A stretch of DNA of 16,711 bases, taken from contig JADGED010000020.1 in NCBI GenBank assembly GCA_016744555.1, positions 2,309 through 19,019 of the forward strand, written 5' to 3'. Below are positions 7,161 through 15,541 of the stretch, in pieces; the stretch's first letter is position 1; each line of letters starts with the position of its first letter. The position numbers were made by a program, and so were the translations under genes. A model generated the notes under the pieces. It was not told the DNA's origin, did no database searches, and saw only the letters and a list, made by a program, of their open reading frames with translations. This DNA is from Desulfuromonadaceae bacterium. GTDB taxonomy: Bacteria > Desulfobacterota > Desulfuromonadia > Desulfuromonadales > Geopsychrobacteraceae.

Positions 7161-7370
7161 TGGAGATGTAACCCCCTTACGAATTTCCCGACGCCTTTCG
7201 ACGGCGGACTCTAAATTAGAGACTGCGCAAGTTAGCACAGTCAAAAATAAAAAACAAACCAAAATTTTAATATTTTTCAGGCAGTTATTCTATCCAACAG
7301 AGATGGAAAATTACCTAATATGATACTTTATTAGACAAAAATATTCAAAAGAGGAAAATATAGAAAAAGA
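7161..7370 (-). promoter_or_regulatory. rpsA leader region with hairpin and possible internal promoter
   Basis: This 210-bp gap between cmk and rpsA holds no gene I can support. On the minus strand a candidate promoter is TTGAAT (7348-7343), 17 bp, TATCAT (7325-7320). Further down is an 8-bp hairpin, GACTGTGC (7242-7235) with GCGCAGTC (7228-7221), then weaker elements: TCTA/TAGA at 7220-7210 and CGCC/GGCG at 7206-7192. The AAGGGGG ribosome-binding site comes just after. In E. coli the rpsA leader folds into hairpins that S1 itself binds for feedback control, so an equivalent role is plausible but inferred. Confidence 0.4.
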
Positions 7371-8042
7371 TTACTTGGCGTTACCGACAGCTAGCAACAT
7401 CTCATCCAGAACGCCCTGAATTGACAAGTCGGTAGAATTTATAACGACTGCATCACCTGCTTGAATAAGTGGTGCATGTTCACGCTCTGAATCAGCCACA
7501 TCGCGGGCTTCTACATCGGCTATTGTCTGTTGCAGATCAACATCCATCCCCTTTGCCAGCAATTCCTCATAGCGTCGCTTGCCACGTTCTTCCACGCTGG
7601 CAGACAAAAAGAACTTTACTGCTGCATGCGGGAAGACTACCGTACCGATATCGCGCCCTTCGAGGACGACTCCACCTGCGGCACCTATTTTTCGCTGTAA
7701 GAGCACCATTGCATCACGTACAACTGGTTGTGCTGCAACCTTTGGTGTTAATAAACTAACTTCTGGGGTCCGAATTTCAGCGGTTACATCTGCACCATTT
7801 GCTATTACTAGCTCAACCTCTGGGGTCGGTTTAAACTCAATTATTAGATCGGCACAAAGTTTTTTTAAGCCCTCTTTATCTTGAGCAGAGATATTTTTTC
7901 GATGCGCTAGTAAAGCTACAGTGCGGTACATGGCACCAGTATCAATGTTGATATAACCAAGCTGCTTTGCTAATGCTTTACTTAGAGTGCTCTTCCCCGC
8001 ACCTGATGGCCCATCAATGGCTATTATTAATTTTGCTTCCAT
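7371..8042 (-). CDS. cmk: Cytidylate kinase
   Basis: A 223-residue (d)CMP kinase that converts CMP/dCMP to the diphosphates using ATP. The P-loop GPSGAGKS is at 11-18, followed by DTGAMYR at 34-40, EGRDIGTVVFP at 128-138 and the lid residues around RDVADSER (180-187), all typical of bacterial Cmk. The ATG lies only 3 bases after the aroA stop, with the AAAAGG ribosome-binding site inside the end of aroA, so the two are translationally linked. Placement between aroA and rpsA is a widely conserved arrangement. In related genomes ispH often follows cmk; here it does not. Confidence 0.95.
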   Translation of the reverse strand: MEAKLIIAIDGPSGAGKSTLSKALAKQLGYINIDTGAMYRTVALLAHRKNISAQDKEGLKKLCADLIIEFKPTPEVELVIANGADVTAEIRTPEVSLLTPKVAAQPVVRDAMVLLQRKIGAAGGVVLEGRDIGTVVFPHAAVKFFLSASVEERGKRRYEELLAKGMDVDLQQTIADVEARDVADSEREHAPLIQAGDAVVINSTDLSIQGVLDEMLLAVGNAK

Positions 8043-8045
8043 CTT

Positions 8046-9341
8046 TTAACCTTTTTGCCCCAACAATTCCCAAAAATTCGGGAATGAAGTTGCGGTACAG
8101 GCAGTATCGTTTATTTCAATTTCTGCTGACGCTCCAAGAGCGGCAATTGCCATACTCATGGCAATGCGATGATCACCACACGAATTAATTTTACCTCCGT
8201 GCAGGGGCTTTCCGCCGACAATCCGCATACCATCATCCAAAGGGGTAATATCGGCACCAATGGCACTTAAGCTGTCACACATGGCTGCTATGCGGTCTGT
8301 CTCTTTTACTCGCAATTCTTTTGCATCACTGATAGTAGTTGTCCCTGATGCAAACGCTGCGGCGACACTGACAACTGGAAACTCATCTATTGCACGAGGG
8401 ATAACCTCACCCCCAATATCAATTCCATGTAAATCACTGCTTTTTACTAACAGGTCAGCAACAGGTTCGCCCGACAACTCTCTTTGATTAAGCAGTTCAA
8501 TCGAACCACCCATTTGCTGTAAAATATCAATAATGCCACTACGGGTTGGATTAATACCGACGTTTTTCAACAGTAACTCAGAGTTTGGAACGATAAGTCC
8601 TGCTACAAGAAAAAAAGCAGCAGATGAGATATCACCGGGTACGACAACTTCCTGCCCGGTTAGCTGAACTCTACCAGTTACACTTGCACCACCGGCAAAA
8701 GAATCAATTTTCGCACCAAAGTAGCGCAACATCCGCTCACTATGATCGCGAGACAGATGTGGTTCGTAGACGGTAGTAACACCTTCTACTTGCATACCGG
8801 CGAGAAGGACTGCAGATTTTACCTGCGCACTTGCAATTGGAGAATGATAAGTACCTGACTTAATTGCACCACCAGATATTGCCAGCGGTGCTTTGCTATT
8901 ATCGGCACGACCAAGAAACTTTGCCCCCATCTCACTCAAAGGTTTTATAACTCTACCCATGGGGCGTTGACGCAAATATTGATCTCCCGTCAATACCGAA
9001 AAAAACGGTTGTGCGGCTAAAATTCCACTCATCAAGCGCATAGTCGTTCCAGAGTTACCACAATCGACTACGCTATCTGGTTCTTGCAAACCATCCAAAC
9101 CACGGCCATGGACAATTAGCTCATCATCACCTGCCTCTTCAACCTTAACTCCCATTTGCTCAAAAGCATGTAAGGTGGACATGCAATCTTCACCGCGCAA
9201 AAGTCCACTGATACGACTTTTACCCTGCGCCAAAGATGCAAACATAATGGCACGATGAGAAATCGATTTGTCTCCTGGAATAGTAATTTCACCGGTCAAA
9301 TTAGTGGTTGGTAAAACCGTTTTTGTTTCGACTTTATGCAT
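8046..9341 (-). CDS. aroA: 3-phosphoshikimate 1-carboxyvinyltransferase (EPSP synthase, class II-like)
   Basis: A 431-residue EPSP synthase, which joins shikimate-3-phosphate and phosphoenolpyruvate in the shikimate pathway. Substrate-binding motifs are PGDKSISHR (22-30, Lys25), GNSGTTMR (95-102), Asp319/Glu320, KETDR (346-350) and GDHR (389-392). The motifs SAQVKSAVLLAG (171-182), RDHSERML (198-205) and NPTRSG (264-269) match the class II (Bacillus/CP4-like) group rather than E. coli class I. The CP4 alanine that replaces the active-site glycine is absent: Gly98 is present. The ATG has an AAGGGA site upstream. The gene follows tyrA after 42 bp and precedes cmk by 3 bp, in one operon. Confidence 0.95.
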   Translation of the reverse strand: MHKVETKTVLPTTNLTGEITIPGDKSISHRAIMFASLAQGKSRISGLLRGEDCMSTLHAFEQMGVKVEEAGDDELIVHGRGLDGLQEPDSVVDCGNSGTTMRLMSGILAAQPFFSVLTGDQYLRQRPMGRVIKPLSEMGAKFLGRADNSKAPLAISGGAIKSGTYHSPIASAQVKSAVLLAGMQVEGVTTVYEPHLSRDHSERMLRYFGAKIDSFAGGASVTGRVQLTGQEVVVPGDISSAAFFLVAGLIVPNSELLLKNVGINPTRSGIIDILQQMGGSIELLNQRELSGEPVADLLVKSSDLHGIDIGGEVIPRAIDEFPVVSVAAAFASGTTTISDAKELRVKETDRIAAMCDSLSAIGADITPLDDGMRIVGGKPLHGGKINSCGDHRIAMSMAIAALGASAEIEINDTACTATSFPNFWELLGQKG

Positions 9342-9383
9342 CGGAATAATCCCTTTTTAGAACTTTACAGTAACTAAATAGTT

Positions 9384-10253
9384 TTACAAAATTGCATCAC
9401 GTAATTGTTTGGAACGGAGAAAAAACTCAAACAGTTTTTCTCCATCTCCAGTATCTATATCGGCCTTTAATTCTGCTAATGAATTCTCAAACTGGCCAAT
9501 CATCTCCAACAATGCGCTTCGATTAGTTTCAGATATATCGCGCCACATAGTTGGGTCAGATGAAGCTATGCGGGTAAAGTCACGAAATCCACCAGCCGAA
9601 TATTCGAGAATATTCTCTTCGTAGTGATCATAGCTACCAACGGCATTTACTAGCGAATATGCGACCATATGGGGTAAATGACTAATAGCAGCAAGGACTT
9701 TGTCGTGTTTTTCTAACGACATCTCTACCACTTCGGAACCAACTGTCTGCCACATTTTGCGAATCAACCCTAAAGCTTCTGGAGCAGTGTTTCCAGTTGG
9801 GGTAAGAACGGTCCGCTTCCCATGATAAAGGCTTGGGAAAGCTGCTTCAGCGCCACTATTTTCGGTTCCAGCAATTGGGTGGCCTGGGACAAAATGAATT
9901 CCAGCAGATAGCAATGGCTCAATCGCCTTAACGACCTCTTCTTTTACACTGCCACCGTCGGTAATAATAGCACCCGCCTTTAAACCGGGGAGACATTGTT
10001 GCGTTACTACTCCAAGAGTTTTAACTGGTGTTGCCAAAAAAACAACATCTGCTCCAGCAACAGCTTTTACAGGGTCTCTTTCATAACGATCGATAACACC
10101 AAGTTCAAGTGCTTTTTCCAGGTTTGGTTTTCCGCGCCCACAACCGACAACCTCACCAACGGCACCTGCGGCTTTCAAAGCCAAAGCCAATGAACCACCA
10201 ATTAGACCAACACCTATAATCGTTAAACGTGGGATAAGAACAGTATCAGCCAT
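9384..10253 (-). CDS. tyrA: Prephenate dehydrogenase (TyrA family)
   Basis: A 289-residue NAD(P)-dependent dehydrogenase that converts prephenate (or arogenate) to the tyrosine precursor. The Rossmann loop GVGLIG is at 14-19, HPIAGTE (125-131) and the catalytic histidine region SHLPH (191-195) are present, and GGFRDFTRIA (221-230) is a TyrA signature. There is no C-terminal ACT domain and no fused chorismate mutase, so allosteric control by tyrosine is not obvious. The ATG directly abuts the pheA stop (TAAATG), implying coupled translation. Prephenate versus arogenate preference cannot be told from the sequence. Confidence 0.94.
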   Translation of the reverse strand: MADTVLIPRLTIIGVGLIGGSLALALKAAGAVGEVVGCGRGKPNLEKALELGVIDRYERDPVKAVAGADVVFLATPVKTLGVVTQQCLPGLKAGAIITDGGSVKEEVVKAIEPLLSAGIHFVPGHPIAGTENSGAEAAFPSLYHGKRTVLTPTGNTAPEALGLIRKMWQTVGSEVVEMSLEKHDKVLAAISHLPHMVAYSLVNAVGSYDHYEENILEYSAGGFRDFTRIASSDPTMWRDISETNRSALLEMIGQFENSLAELKADIDTGDGEKLFEFFLRSKQLRDAIL

Positions 10254-11357
10254 TTAGTTCTGCTCCTGCAAAGATTCATCGCGACGCGCTATAGGGTAAG
10301 AACCGAGAATTTTTAGAAAATGGCAATAGCCACGTAATTCATCTATTGCAGCAGTGATTTTTATATCATCAACGTGACCAATTAGATCGAGAAAGAAAAT
10401 ATATTCCCACGCCTTTTGTTTCATCGGCCGACTCTCTATCTTAGCAAGGTTTATATCCCGCTTACTAAATGGTTCTAGCATGCGATACAAAATACCGGGC
10501 TCATCCTTAACACTGAACATAATTGACGTTTTATCAGCATTGCTTTTTTCAGGAGTTTTCTTGCCGATAACCAAAAAACGGGTAACGTTATGAGGGTTAT
10601 CTTCAATCTTAGCTTTCACCACTTGCAGATCATACTGAATAGCTGCAGCTTCACCAGCAATAGCACCAACTGATTCATCCTCTGCTGCCAACTGCGCTGC
10701 GGCAGCCGTACTTGCGACATCCAATAGCGGGGTATCAGCCATATTGGTTTCTAACCAGTGTCGACATTGGGCTAAAGGCTGAGGGTGTGAAACAATTTTT
10801 TTGATGCTAGCAATATCGCCAGATTTAGATAGCAAATTATGGGCTATTTCAAGAGTGATTTCGGCAATCATCTGCAAGCTTGAATCTAAAAACATATCCA
10901 AAGTGTGATTAACAACACCTTCAGTCGAATTTTCTACTGGAACAACACCATACTGAGCACGCCCACGCTCAACCTCTTCAAAAACCGCCGGTATACTTTT
11001 AAGCGGCACCAATTGAGCTGACAGGCCAAATTGCAGCATTGCTGCCTGATGGGTAAAGGTTGATTGAGGGCCAAGAAAAGCAACCCGCATTGGTTGTTCC
11101 ATATTTAACGAAGCCGAGATAATCTCCCGAAACACCTTACACACAGCTTCGTTCGGAAACGGGCCATTATTTTTTCCGGTCAAGCGCTCATAGATCGCTT
11201 TTTCCCTACTAGGCACATAAAAGGTACTGTCACTTTTTTCTGCCTTCTCCTTGCCTACCGCAACCACAACTTCGGCTCGCTGGTTAAGCAAATCTAGAAT
11301 TTTATTGTCAATTTGATCTATTTCACCACGTAGTTTTTTTAAATCAATATTGGCCAT
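10254..11357 (-). CDS. pheA: Bifunctional chorismate mutase / prephenate dehydratase (P-protein)
   Basis: A 367-residue fusion enzyme that turns chorismate into prephenate and then phenylpyruvate. An AroQ-type chorismate mutase covers about residues 1-88 (starting with LRGEIDQID), followed by prephenate dehydratase with the catalytic TRF motif in NVTRFLVIG, and a C-terminal ACT domain with DEPGILYRML and the ESRP motif, where phenylalanine normally binds for feedback inhibition. I place the start at the ATG 11355-11357, since family proteins begin just before the mutase helix. The frame stays open back to 11489, but those 44 codons show no domain and overlap the divergent promoter. It is the first gene of the pheA-tyrA-aroA-cmk operon. 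Confidence 0.94.
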   Translation of the reverse strand: MANIDLKKLRGEIDQIDNKILDLLNQRAEVVVAVGKEKAEKSDSTFYVPSREKAIYERLTGKNNGPFPNEAVCKVFREIISASLNMEQPMRVAFLGPQSTFTHQAAMLQFGLSAQLVPLKSIPAVFEEVERGRAQYGVVPVENSTEGVVNHTLDMFLDSSLQMIAEITLEIAHNLLSKSGDIASIKKIVSHPQPLAQCRHWLETNMADTPLLDVASTAAAAQLAAEDESVGAIAGEAAAIQYDLQVVKAKIEDNPHNVTRFLVIGKKTPEKSNADKTSIMFSVKDEPGILYRMLEPFSKRDINLAKIESRPMKQKAWEYIFFLDLIGHVDDIKITAAIDELRGYCHFLKILGSYPIARRDESLQEQN

Positions 11358-11472
11358 ATAAGACATCTTTCGCAGAAAAGAATGAAAAGGTTTTGCAAGG
11401 TAACGTAATCGCCATGAAAAATCAATTTTCCACCCACAAAAAACAACCTTAAGCTGAAATTTACAATCCGGC

Positions 11473-11501
11473 TTGACCGAATAATTCACCCCAGCTAAAC
11501 T
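11473..11501 (+). promoter_or_regulatory. Candidate sigma-70 promoter for the aminotransferase gene
   Basis: On the plus strand TTGACC (11473-11478), a 17-bp spacer and TAAACT (11496-11501) resemble a housekeeping promoter about 55 bp before the aminotransferase ATG. It sits in the 199-bp divergent gap with pheA. I did not find an equally good promoter for pheA on the other strand, nor an attenuator or T-box. Confidence 0.5.
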
Positions 11502-11556
11502 CTTTAATCATTTCAAACGAAATTGTGTAATCAATTAACCATTAAAGGAATAAGAA

Positions 11557-12747
11557 ATGGCAATCGCAAATAAAATAAAGGAACAGATTGAAGGTGCTTC
11601 ATGGATTAGAAAAATGTTTGAAGAAGGGGCTGCACTTAGAAAGCAACATGGCGATGAAAATGTTTACGATTTCACCTTAGGCAACCCGAATACCGAGCCA
11701 CCCAAGCAGCTACATCAAGAACTACTAAAAATTGCACAGACCCCTGTTCCTGGCATGCATCGCTACATGAACAATGCTGGATATGACGAAACACGTGCTG
11801 CGGTAGCTACTGTGATTAATGAAAACTGTGACCAAGAGGTAACTAAAAACCATGTTGTCATGACCTGCGGTGCTGGTGCTGCATTAAATGTAGTATTAAA
11901 GACTCTCCTGAACCCAGGGGATGAAGTTATTATTCTTACTCCATGGTTTGTTGAATATAAATTTTACATCGACAACCAAGGTGGCATTCCGGTTGAAGTA
12001 GTTACTTATGATAATTTCCAACCCGACCTTGACGCTATAGCTTGTGCTATCAATTCTAGAACCAAAGCTATCATTATAAATTCTCCAAACAATCCAACTG
12101 GTGTTATTTACCCGCAATCAACAATCGAAAAACTAGGGGACTTACTCCAAGAAAAAGAAGCCGAATTCGGCACTTCTATAGTTGCAATTTCCGATGAGCC
12201 GTATGCAAAAATCAGCTTTGGTGAACCAGTCCCAGCAGTTTTTAATGCGATCAAGAATTCTGTTATTGTCACCTCTCACTCTAAAGACCTCGCTCTACCC
12301 GGAGACAGAATCGGCTACTTAGCAGCAAATCCTGCAATGGATCAGATTGATCTATTTATGCAAGGTACTATTTTCTGCAATCGAGTCCTTGGATTCGTTA
12401 ACGCCCCTGCACTGATGCAACGCTTGGTTACCAACCTTCAACGGGTAAGTGTCGATATTTCCAAATATCGCCAAAAACGTGACCTGCTTTACAACAAATT
12501 AACTGAACTCGGGTTCGAAATGGTAAAACCTGGTGGCGGCTTCTATCTGTTTCCAAAATCTCCAATTGCAGATGAAATGGAATTTATTCGGATTGCACAA
12601 AAATACCGAATATTATTAGTCCCAGGCACCGGATTTGGTACTCCAGGGTTTTTCCGTATTGCTTATTGTGTCGATACCAGCATGATTGAACGCAGTCTAC
12701 CTATTTGGGAGAAACTTGCTCAGGAAGTGGGATTAAAACCAAAATAA
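11557..12747 (+). CDS. Class I/II PLP-dependent aminotransferase
   Basis: A 396-residue fold-type I aminotransferase of the aspartate aminotransferase superfamily. The PLP lysine is Lys243 in SHSKDLALPGDR, SPNNPTG is at 176-182, the PLP-ring aspartate is Asp213 (SDEPY) and the substrate-carboxylate arginine is Arg367 (FRIAYC). The Lys-proximal segment LALPGDRIGY departs from the usual TGWRxGY of classical AspC enzymes, so it belongs to a distinct subgroup. The amino acid substrate is not readable. Its position divergent from pheA-tyrA suggests it may transaminate phenylpyruvate, 4-hydroxyphenylpyruvate or aspartate (inference). The ATG has an AAAGGA site. It ends 7 bp from the convergent murB. 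Confidence 0.9.
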   Translation: MAIANKIKEQIEGASWIRKMFEEGAALRKQHGDENVYDFTLGNPNTEPPKQLHQELLKIAQTPVPGMHRYMNNAGYDETRAAVATVINENCDQEVTKNHVVMTCGAGAALNVVLKTLLNPGDEVIILTPWFVEYKFYIDNQGGIPVEVVTYDNFQPDLDAIACAINSRTKAIIINSPNNPTGVIYPQSTIEKLGDLLQEKEAEFGTSIVAISDEPYAKISFGEPVPAVFNAIKNSVIVTSHSKDLALPGDRIGYLAANPAMDQIDLFMQGTIFCNRVLGFVNAPALMQRLVTNLQRVSVDISKYRQKRDLLYNKLTELGFEMVKPGGGFYLFPKSPIADEMEFIRIAQKYRILLVPGTGFGTPGFFRIAYCVDTSMIERSLPIWEKLAQEVGLKPK

Positions 12748-12789
12748 AAAATGGTTAGGAGTGAGGGGGTAAAAGCTCTTCACTCCTAA
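12745..12789 (-). terminator. Intrinsic terminator overlapping the murB 3' end
   Basis: TTAGGAGTGA (12755-12764) pairs with TCACTCCTAA (12780-12789) and the stem extends inward by four pairs, two of them G-U. On the minus strand it is followed by CCA and six T (12750-12745). The stem contains the murB stop codon and its last codons, and the T-tract overlaps the convergent aminotransferase stop. Confidence 0.8.
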
Positions 12790-13756
12790 GTCCATCCGCC
12801 GCTATATGAGCTGGAACGATATCCCCAGTTACACCGACATAGCGTACTTCACAATCGAGTTCAAACTGGATTCGATTGTGAATCTCTTGGCGAACCTGTC
12901 GAATAATCTGCAATACGTCTAAAGCTTTTGCACCACCGAGATTGACTATAAAATTGGCGTGCATGGTGGAAACTTCAGCAGCCCCTATGCGCAAACCTTT
13001 CATACCAGCCTCTTCAATTATTTTACCGGGAGGCCCAACACTAGCGTGCATTGCAGCCGTGCTAAGAAACACCGAACCACAATTTGGCAATTTACGTGGA
13101 AATTTACCTCTCCGAGTTTTCAAATCGGTAATCATTTCTCGCCGTATTTGCCTTTTTTCCCCATTAGGGCATGACAACTCAACACCAACAATTACAGCAC
13201 CACTACCCTGAAGAGCACTACGACGATAACCAAAATGGCACTCTTTGCAACTTAATCGTTGTACTTCTCCAGCGGTGGTTACTACCGTAACCGTAACAAT
13301 ATTTTCACCAATACCTTTACGTTGGCTACCGCCATTCATCAAAACCAATCCACCGATTGTTCCAGGGATGCCAATACAATGTTCCAATCCAGCTAATCCA
13401 GCCCGCTGAGCCAATTGAGCTAATTGCGGCACCCAAATACCGGCACTTGCTTGTATATTATTACCGGATATCTCCACCGATGCCATCTTAGCACCAATTT
13501 TCATTACCACTCCTCGCAAACCAGCATCGGCAAACAAGAGATTAGTTCCTTGACCGATAACAACTAAGGGAATTGAAAACTGTTGGGTATATGTAACTAC
13601 AGTAGCAACTTGTGCAACGGTTGCAGGCTCGACAAATAAGTCGGCTACACCACCAATTTGCCAACTAGAATGATTCGCAAGTGACTCAGTAAAACTGACA
13701 TCACCGACATCTAACGCAGCAAGGTCATCTAAATATTGTGTTAATGCCTTAATCAT
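12755..13756 (-). CDS. murB: UDP-N-acetylenolpyruvoylglucosamine reductase (MurB family)
   Basis: A 333-residue FAD-dependent reductase of cell-wall precursor synthesis, which reduces UDP-GlcNAc-enolpyruvate to UDP-MurNAc. FAD-binding segments are GQGTNLLFADAG (69-80) and GIPGTIGGLVLMNGG (129-143). The catalytic arginine is in YRRS (177-180), the proton-donating serine is Ser228 in PNCGSVF, and the final acid is Glu303 in CEVRYVG. The loop after SVF differs from the usual KNP and reads LSTAAMHASVGPPGK, and about 25 residues follow the normal family end. The gene overlaps the recJ stop by one base (TAATG) and is not in a mur cluster here. It could be the only MurB or a second paralogue. Confidence 0.87.
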   Translation of the reverse strand: MIKALTQYLDDLAALDVGDVSFTESLANHSSWQIGGVADLFVEPATVAQVATVVTYTQQFSIPLVVIGQGTNLLFADAGLRGVVMKIGAKMASVEISGNNIQASAGIWVPQLAQLAQRAGLAGLEHCIGIPGTIGGLVLMNGGSQRKGIGENIVTVTVVTTAGEVQRLSCKECHFGYRRSALQGSGAVIVGVELSCPNGEKRQIRREMITDLKTRRGKFPRKLPNCGSVFLSTAAMHASVGPPGKIIEEAGMKGLRIGAAEVSTMHANFIVNLGGAKALDVLQIIRQVRQEIHNRIQFELDCEVRYVGVTGDIVPAHIAADGLRSEELLPPHS

Positions 13757-15480
13757 TACTTTTCACCACTAGTGCGAAAATCTAGGATCTGCAGTTGGAT
13801 CGATTCTTTATTACGCCAGCAATTAATACCCGGTCGATACAACACATCAATTTGCCCATTCAACTGCTCAAAACGTTCAGCTTGACCAAATGCAATACAA
13901 CTTACCATTACACCATTTTGTTCTAAGTCAAATTTGATATGCTTTTCAGACAAAACACGGGGTGCAATTGGAGAGCAGTTACAACTAATAAAAACCGGTT
14001 GTGGATTTCCCATTCCAAACGGATTTAAATTTTCAAACTGCTGCAATAACGACAGCGAAAAGTTAGACAACGTTACTTCACCATCATGAGACAATACTGG
14101 GACCAAATCGGTTGTAGTGAGTTTTTTTCTAGTTACTTGTTCAAAGTCCTCAACAAAAGTATCAAGTTTTTCTTGATTAATCGATAACCCGGCTGCCATG
14201 GCATGGCCACCAAACCCAGACAACGTTGACGAACTATCGTGTAACGCTTGATACAAATTAAATCCGCGTATTGAGCGCGCCGACCCTTTCCCTTCACCAC
14301 CATCAATGGCTATCAGCACGGTTGGCCGATTATAACGTTCAACTAACCGACTTGCGACTATTCCAATAACCCCTGAGTGCCATTTATCGCTAGCTAAGAC
14401 AATCGAATAACGCTCATCTCCGATCGCATCAACCATTGCAATCGCTTCCATGAGGGTTTGTTGCTCAATCTTTTGTCTTTCGCGATTAAAACCGTCTAGC
14501 TTCTTAGCCAATGCTCCTATATCTATGGAATCATCACCCAGCAGTAATTTTACCCCCAAAGCAGCATCTTCTAAACGACCAGCAGCATTCAACCTAGGGG
14601 CAAGGCGATACCCGACAGTACCACTGGTCATGTCTTTTACTTCAGCAACCACCTTTAAAGCTGCAATACCTGGACGAGTTCCTGACTCGAGCAATTGCAA
14701 ACCACTGCGCACCAAAATTCGATTTACTCCCCCCAAAGAAACGACGTCAGCAATGGTTCCTAGGGCTACCAAATCCAAACCATGACGCAAATCTGGTTCT
14801 TTAATGCTGCCGAAATAATTCTCATCACGTAATTGCCGCCGCAAGCCGACCAGTAAAAAAAAAGCGACACCGACTCCCGAAAGTTCTCGCCAAGGAAATT
14901 GATTGGGAGATAAGTGTGGGTTGACCAAAGCCACACAGTTAGGTAGGACTTCTGGTGGTTGATGGTGATCAGTAATAATGAGGTCTAGACCTAACTCAGC
15001 CGCTAGCGTTGCTTCAGCTACTGCAGAAACACCACAATCTACCGAAATAATCAGGCTGCAACCATCTACCTTAGCTTGCCTTATTGCATCACCAGACAAG
15101 CCATAACCGTCTTTTAAACGCAGCGGGATGTGATAATCGACCAAACCACCCATCTTCCGCAAAGTTTCGACCAACAAAGTGCATCCGGTGATACCATCAA
15201 CATCGTAATCGCCATGAACTGCAATCTTCTCTTGTTGAACCAATGCTTGCACTAAGCGTCGGCAGGCAGCATCCATATCTGGTAGCAACGCAGGATCCGG
15301 CAATGCAGATAAATTTGCACTAAGAAAATTTTCTCCCTGACTTGCAGTAGTAACACCTCGTAACTGCAGAATTTTAGCGGTCAGTGGCTCAACACCAAGT
15401 TCATGAGCTAATTTATCGGTTTGAATAACATCAACAGGATCTGCACGTAACTGCCATTTTTTTAGGATTACCGGTTGCAT
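13756..15480 (-). CDS. recJ: Single-stranded-DNA-specific exonuclease RecJ
   Basis: A 574-residue 5'-3' ssDNA exonuclease of the DHH superfamily, used in recombination and mismatch repair. All catalytic motifs are visible: DYDVDG (91-96), VDCG (147-150), DHH (171-173), Asp245 in TIADVVSL, GRLEDA (301-306), HSG (368-370), GSARSI (399-404) and GGHAMAAG (424-431), with the DHHA1 part and an OB-fold region to the C-terminus. The length is normal. The ATG has AAGGA upstream, and the gene follows the terminator of the secF unit by about 60 bp, so it probably has its own promoter, which I could not place with confidence. It overlaps murB by one base. Confidence 0.96.
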   Translation of the reverse strand: MQPVILKKWQLRADPVDVIQTDKLAHELGVEPLTAKILQLRGVTTASQGENFLSANLSALPDPALLPDMDAACRRLVQALVQQEKIAVHGDYDVDGITGCTLLVETLRKMGGLVDYHIPLRLKDGYGLSGDAIRQAKVDGCSLIISVDCGVSAVAEATLAAELGLDLIITDHHQPPEVLPNCVALVNPHLSPNQFPWRELSGVGVAFFLLVGLRRQLRDENYFGSIKEPDLRHGLDLVALGTIADVVSLGGVNRILVRSGLQLLESGTRPGIAALKVVAEVKDMTSGTVGYRLAPRLNAAGRLEDAALGVKLLLGDDSIDIGALAKKLDGFNRERQKIEQQTLMEAIAMVDAIGDERYSIVLASDKWHSGVIGIVASRLVERYNRPTVLIAIDGGEGKGSARSIRGFNLYQALHDSSSTLSGFGGHAMAAGLSINQEKLDTFVEDFEQVTRKKLTTTDLVPVLSHDGEVTLSNFSLSLLQQFENLNPFGMGNPQPVFISCNCSPIAPRVLSEKHIKFDLEQNGVMVSCIAFGQAERFEQLNGQIDVLYRPGINCWRNKESIQLQILDFRTSGEK

Positions 15481-15541
15481 GAAGGGAGTTCCTTAAAAAC
15501 AAAATATTTTATAATCACCACGGCATGTACAATTGGCACAT

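Noticed and set aside
7161..7262. In-frame 34-codon N-terminal extension of S1
   Set aside because: Hydrophobic and unlike any S1 N-terminus; the ATG at 7160 has a strong ribosome-binding site and begins the expected acidic segment.
7469..7884. Two plus-strand open frames opposite cmk
   Set aside because: They overlap each other and the well supported cmk, with no start signals or motifs.
11358..11489. In-frame 44-codon extension of pheA
   Set aside because: No domain content; the chorismate mutase begins right after the ATG at 11357, and the extension would start inside the divergent promoter.
14450..14785. 111-codon plus-strand open frame opposite recJ
   Set aside because: Antisense to conserved RecJ motifs; no ribosome-binding site and no recognisable fold.
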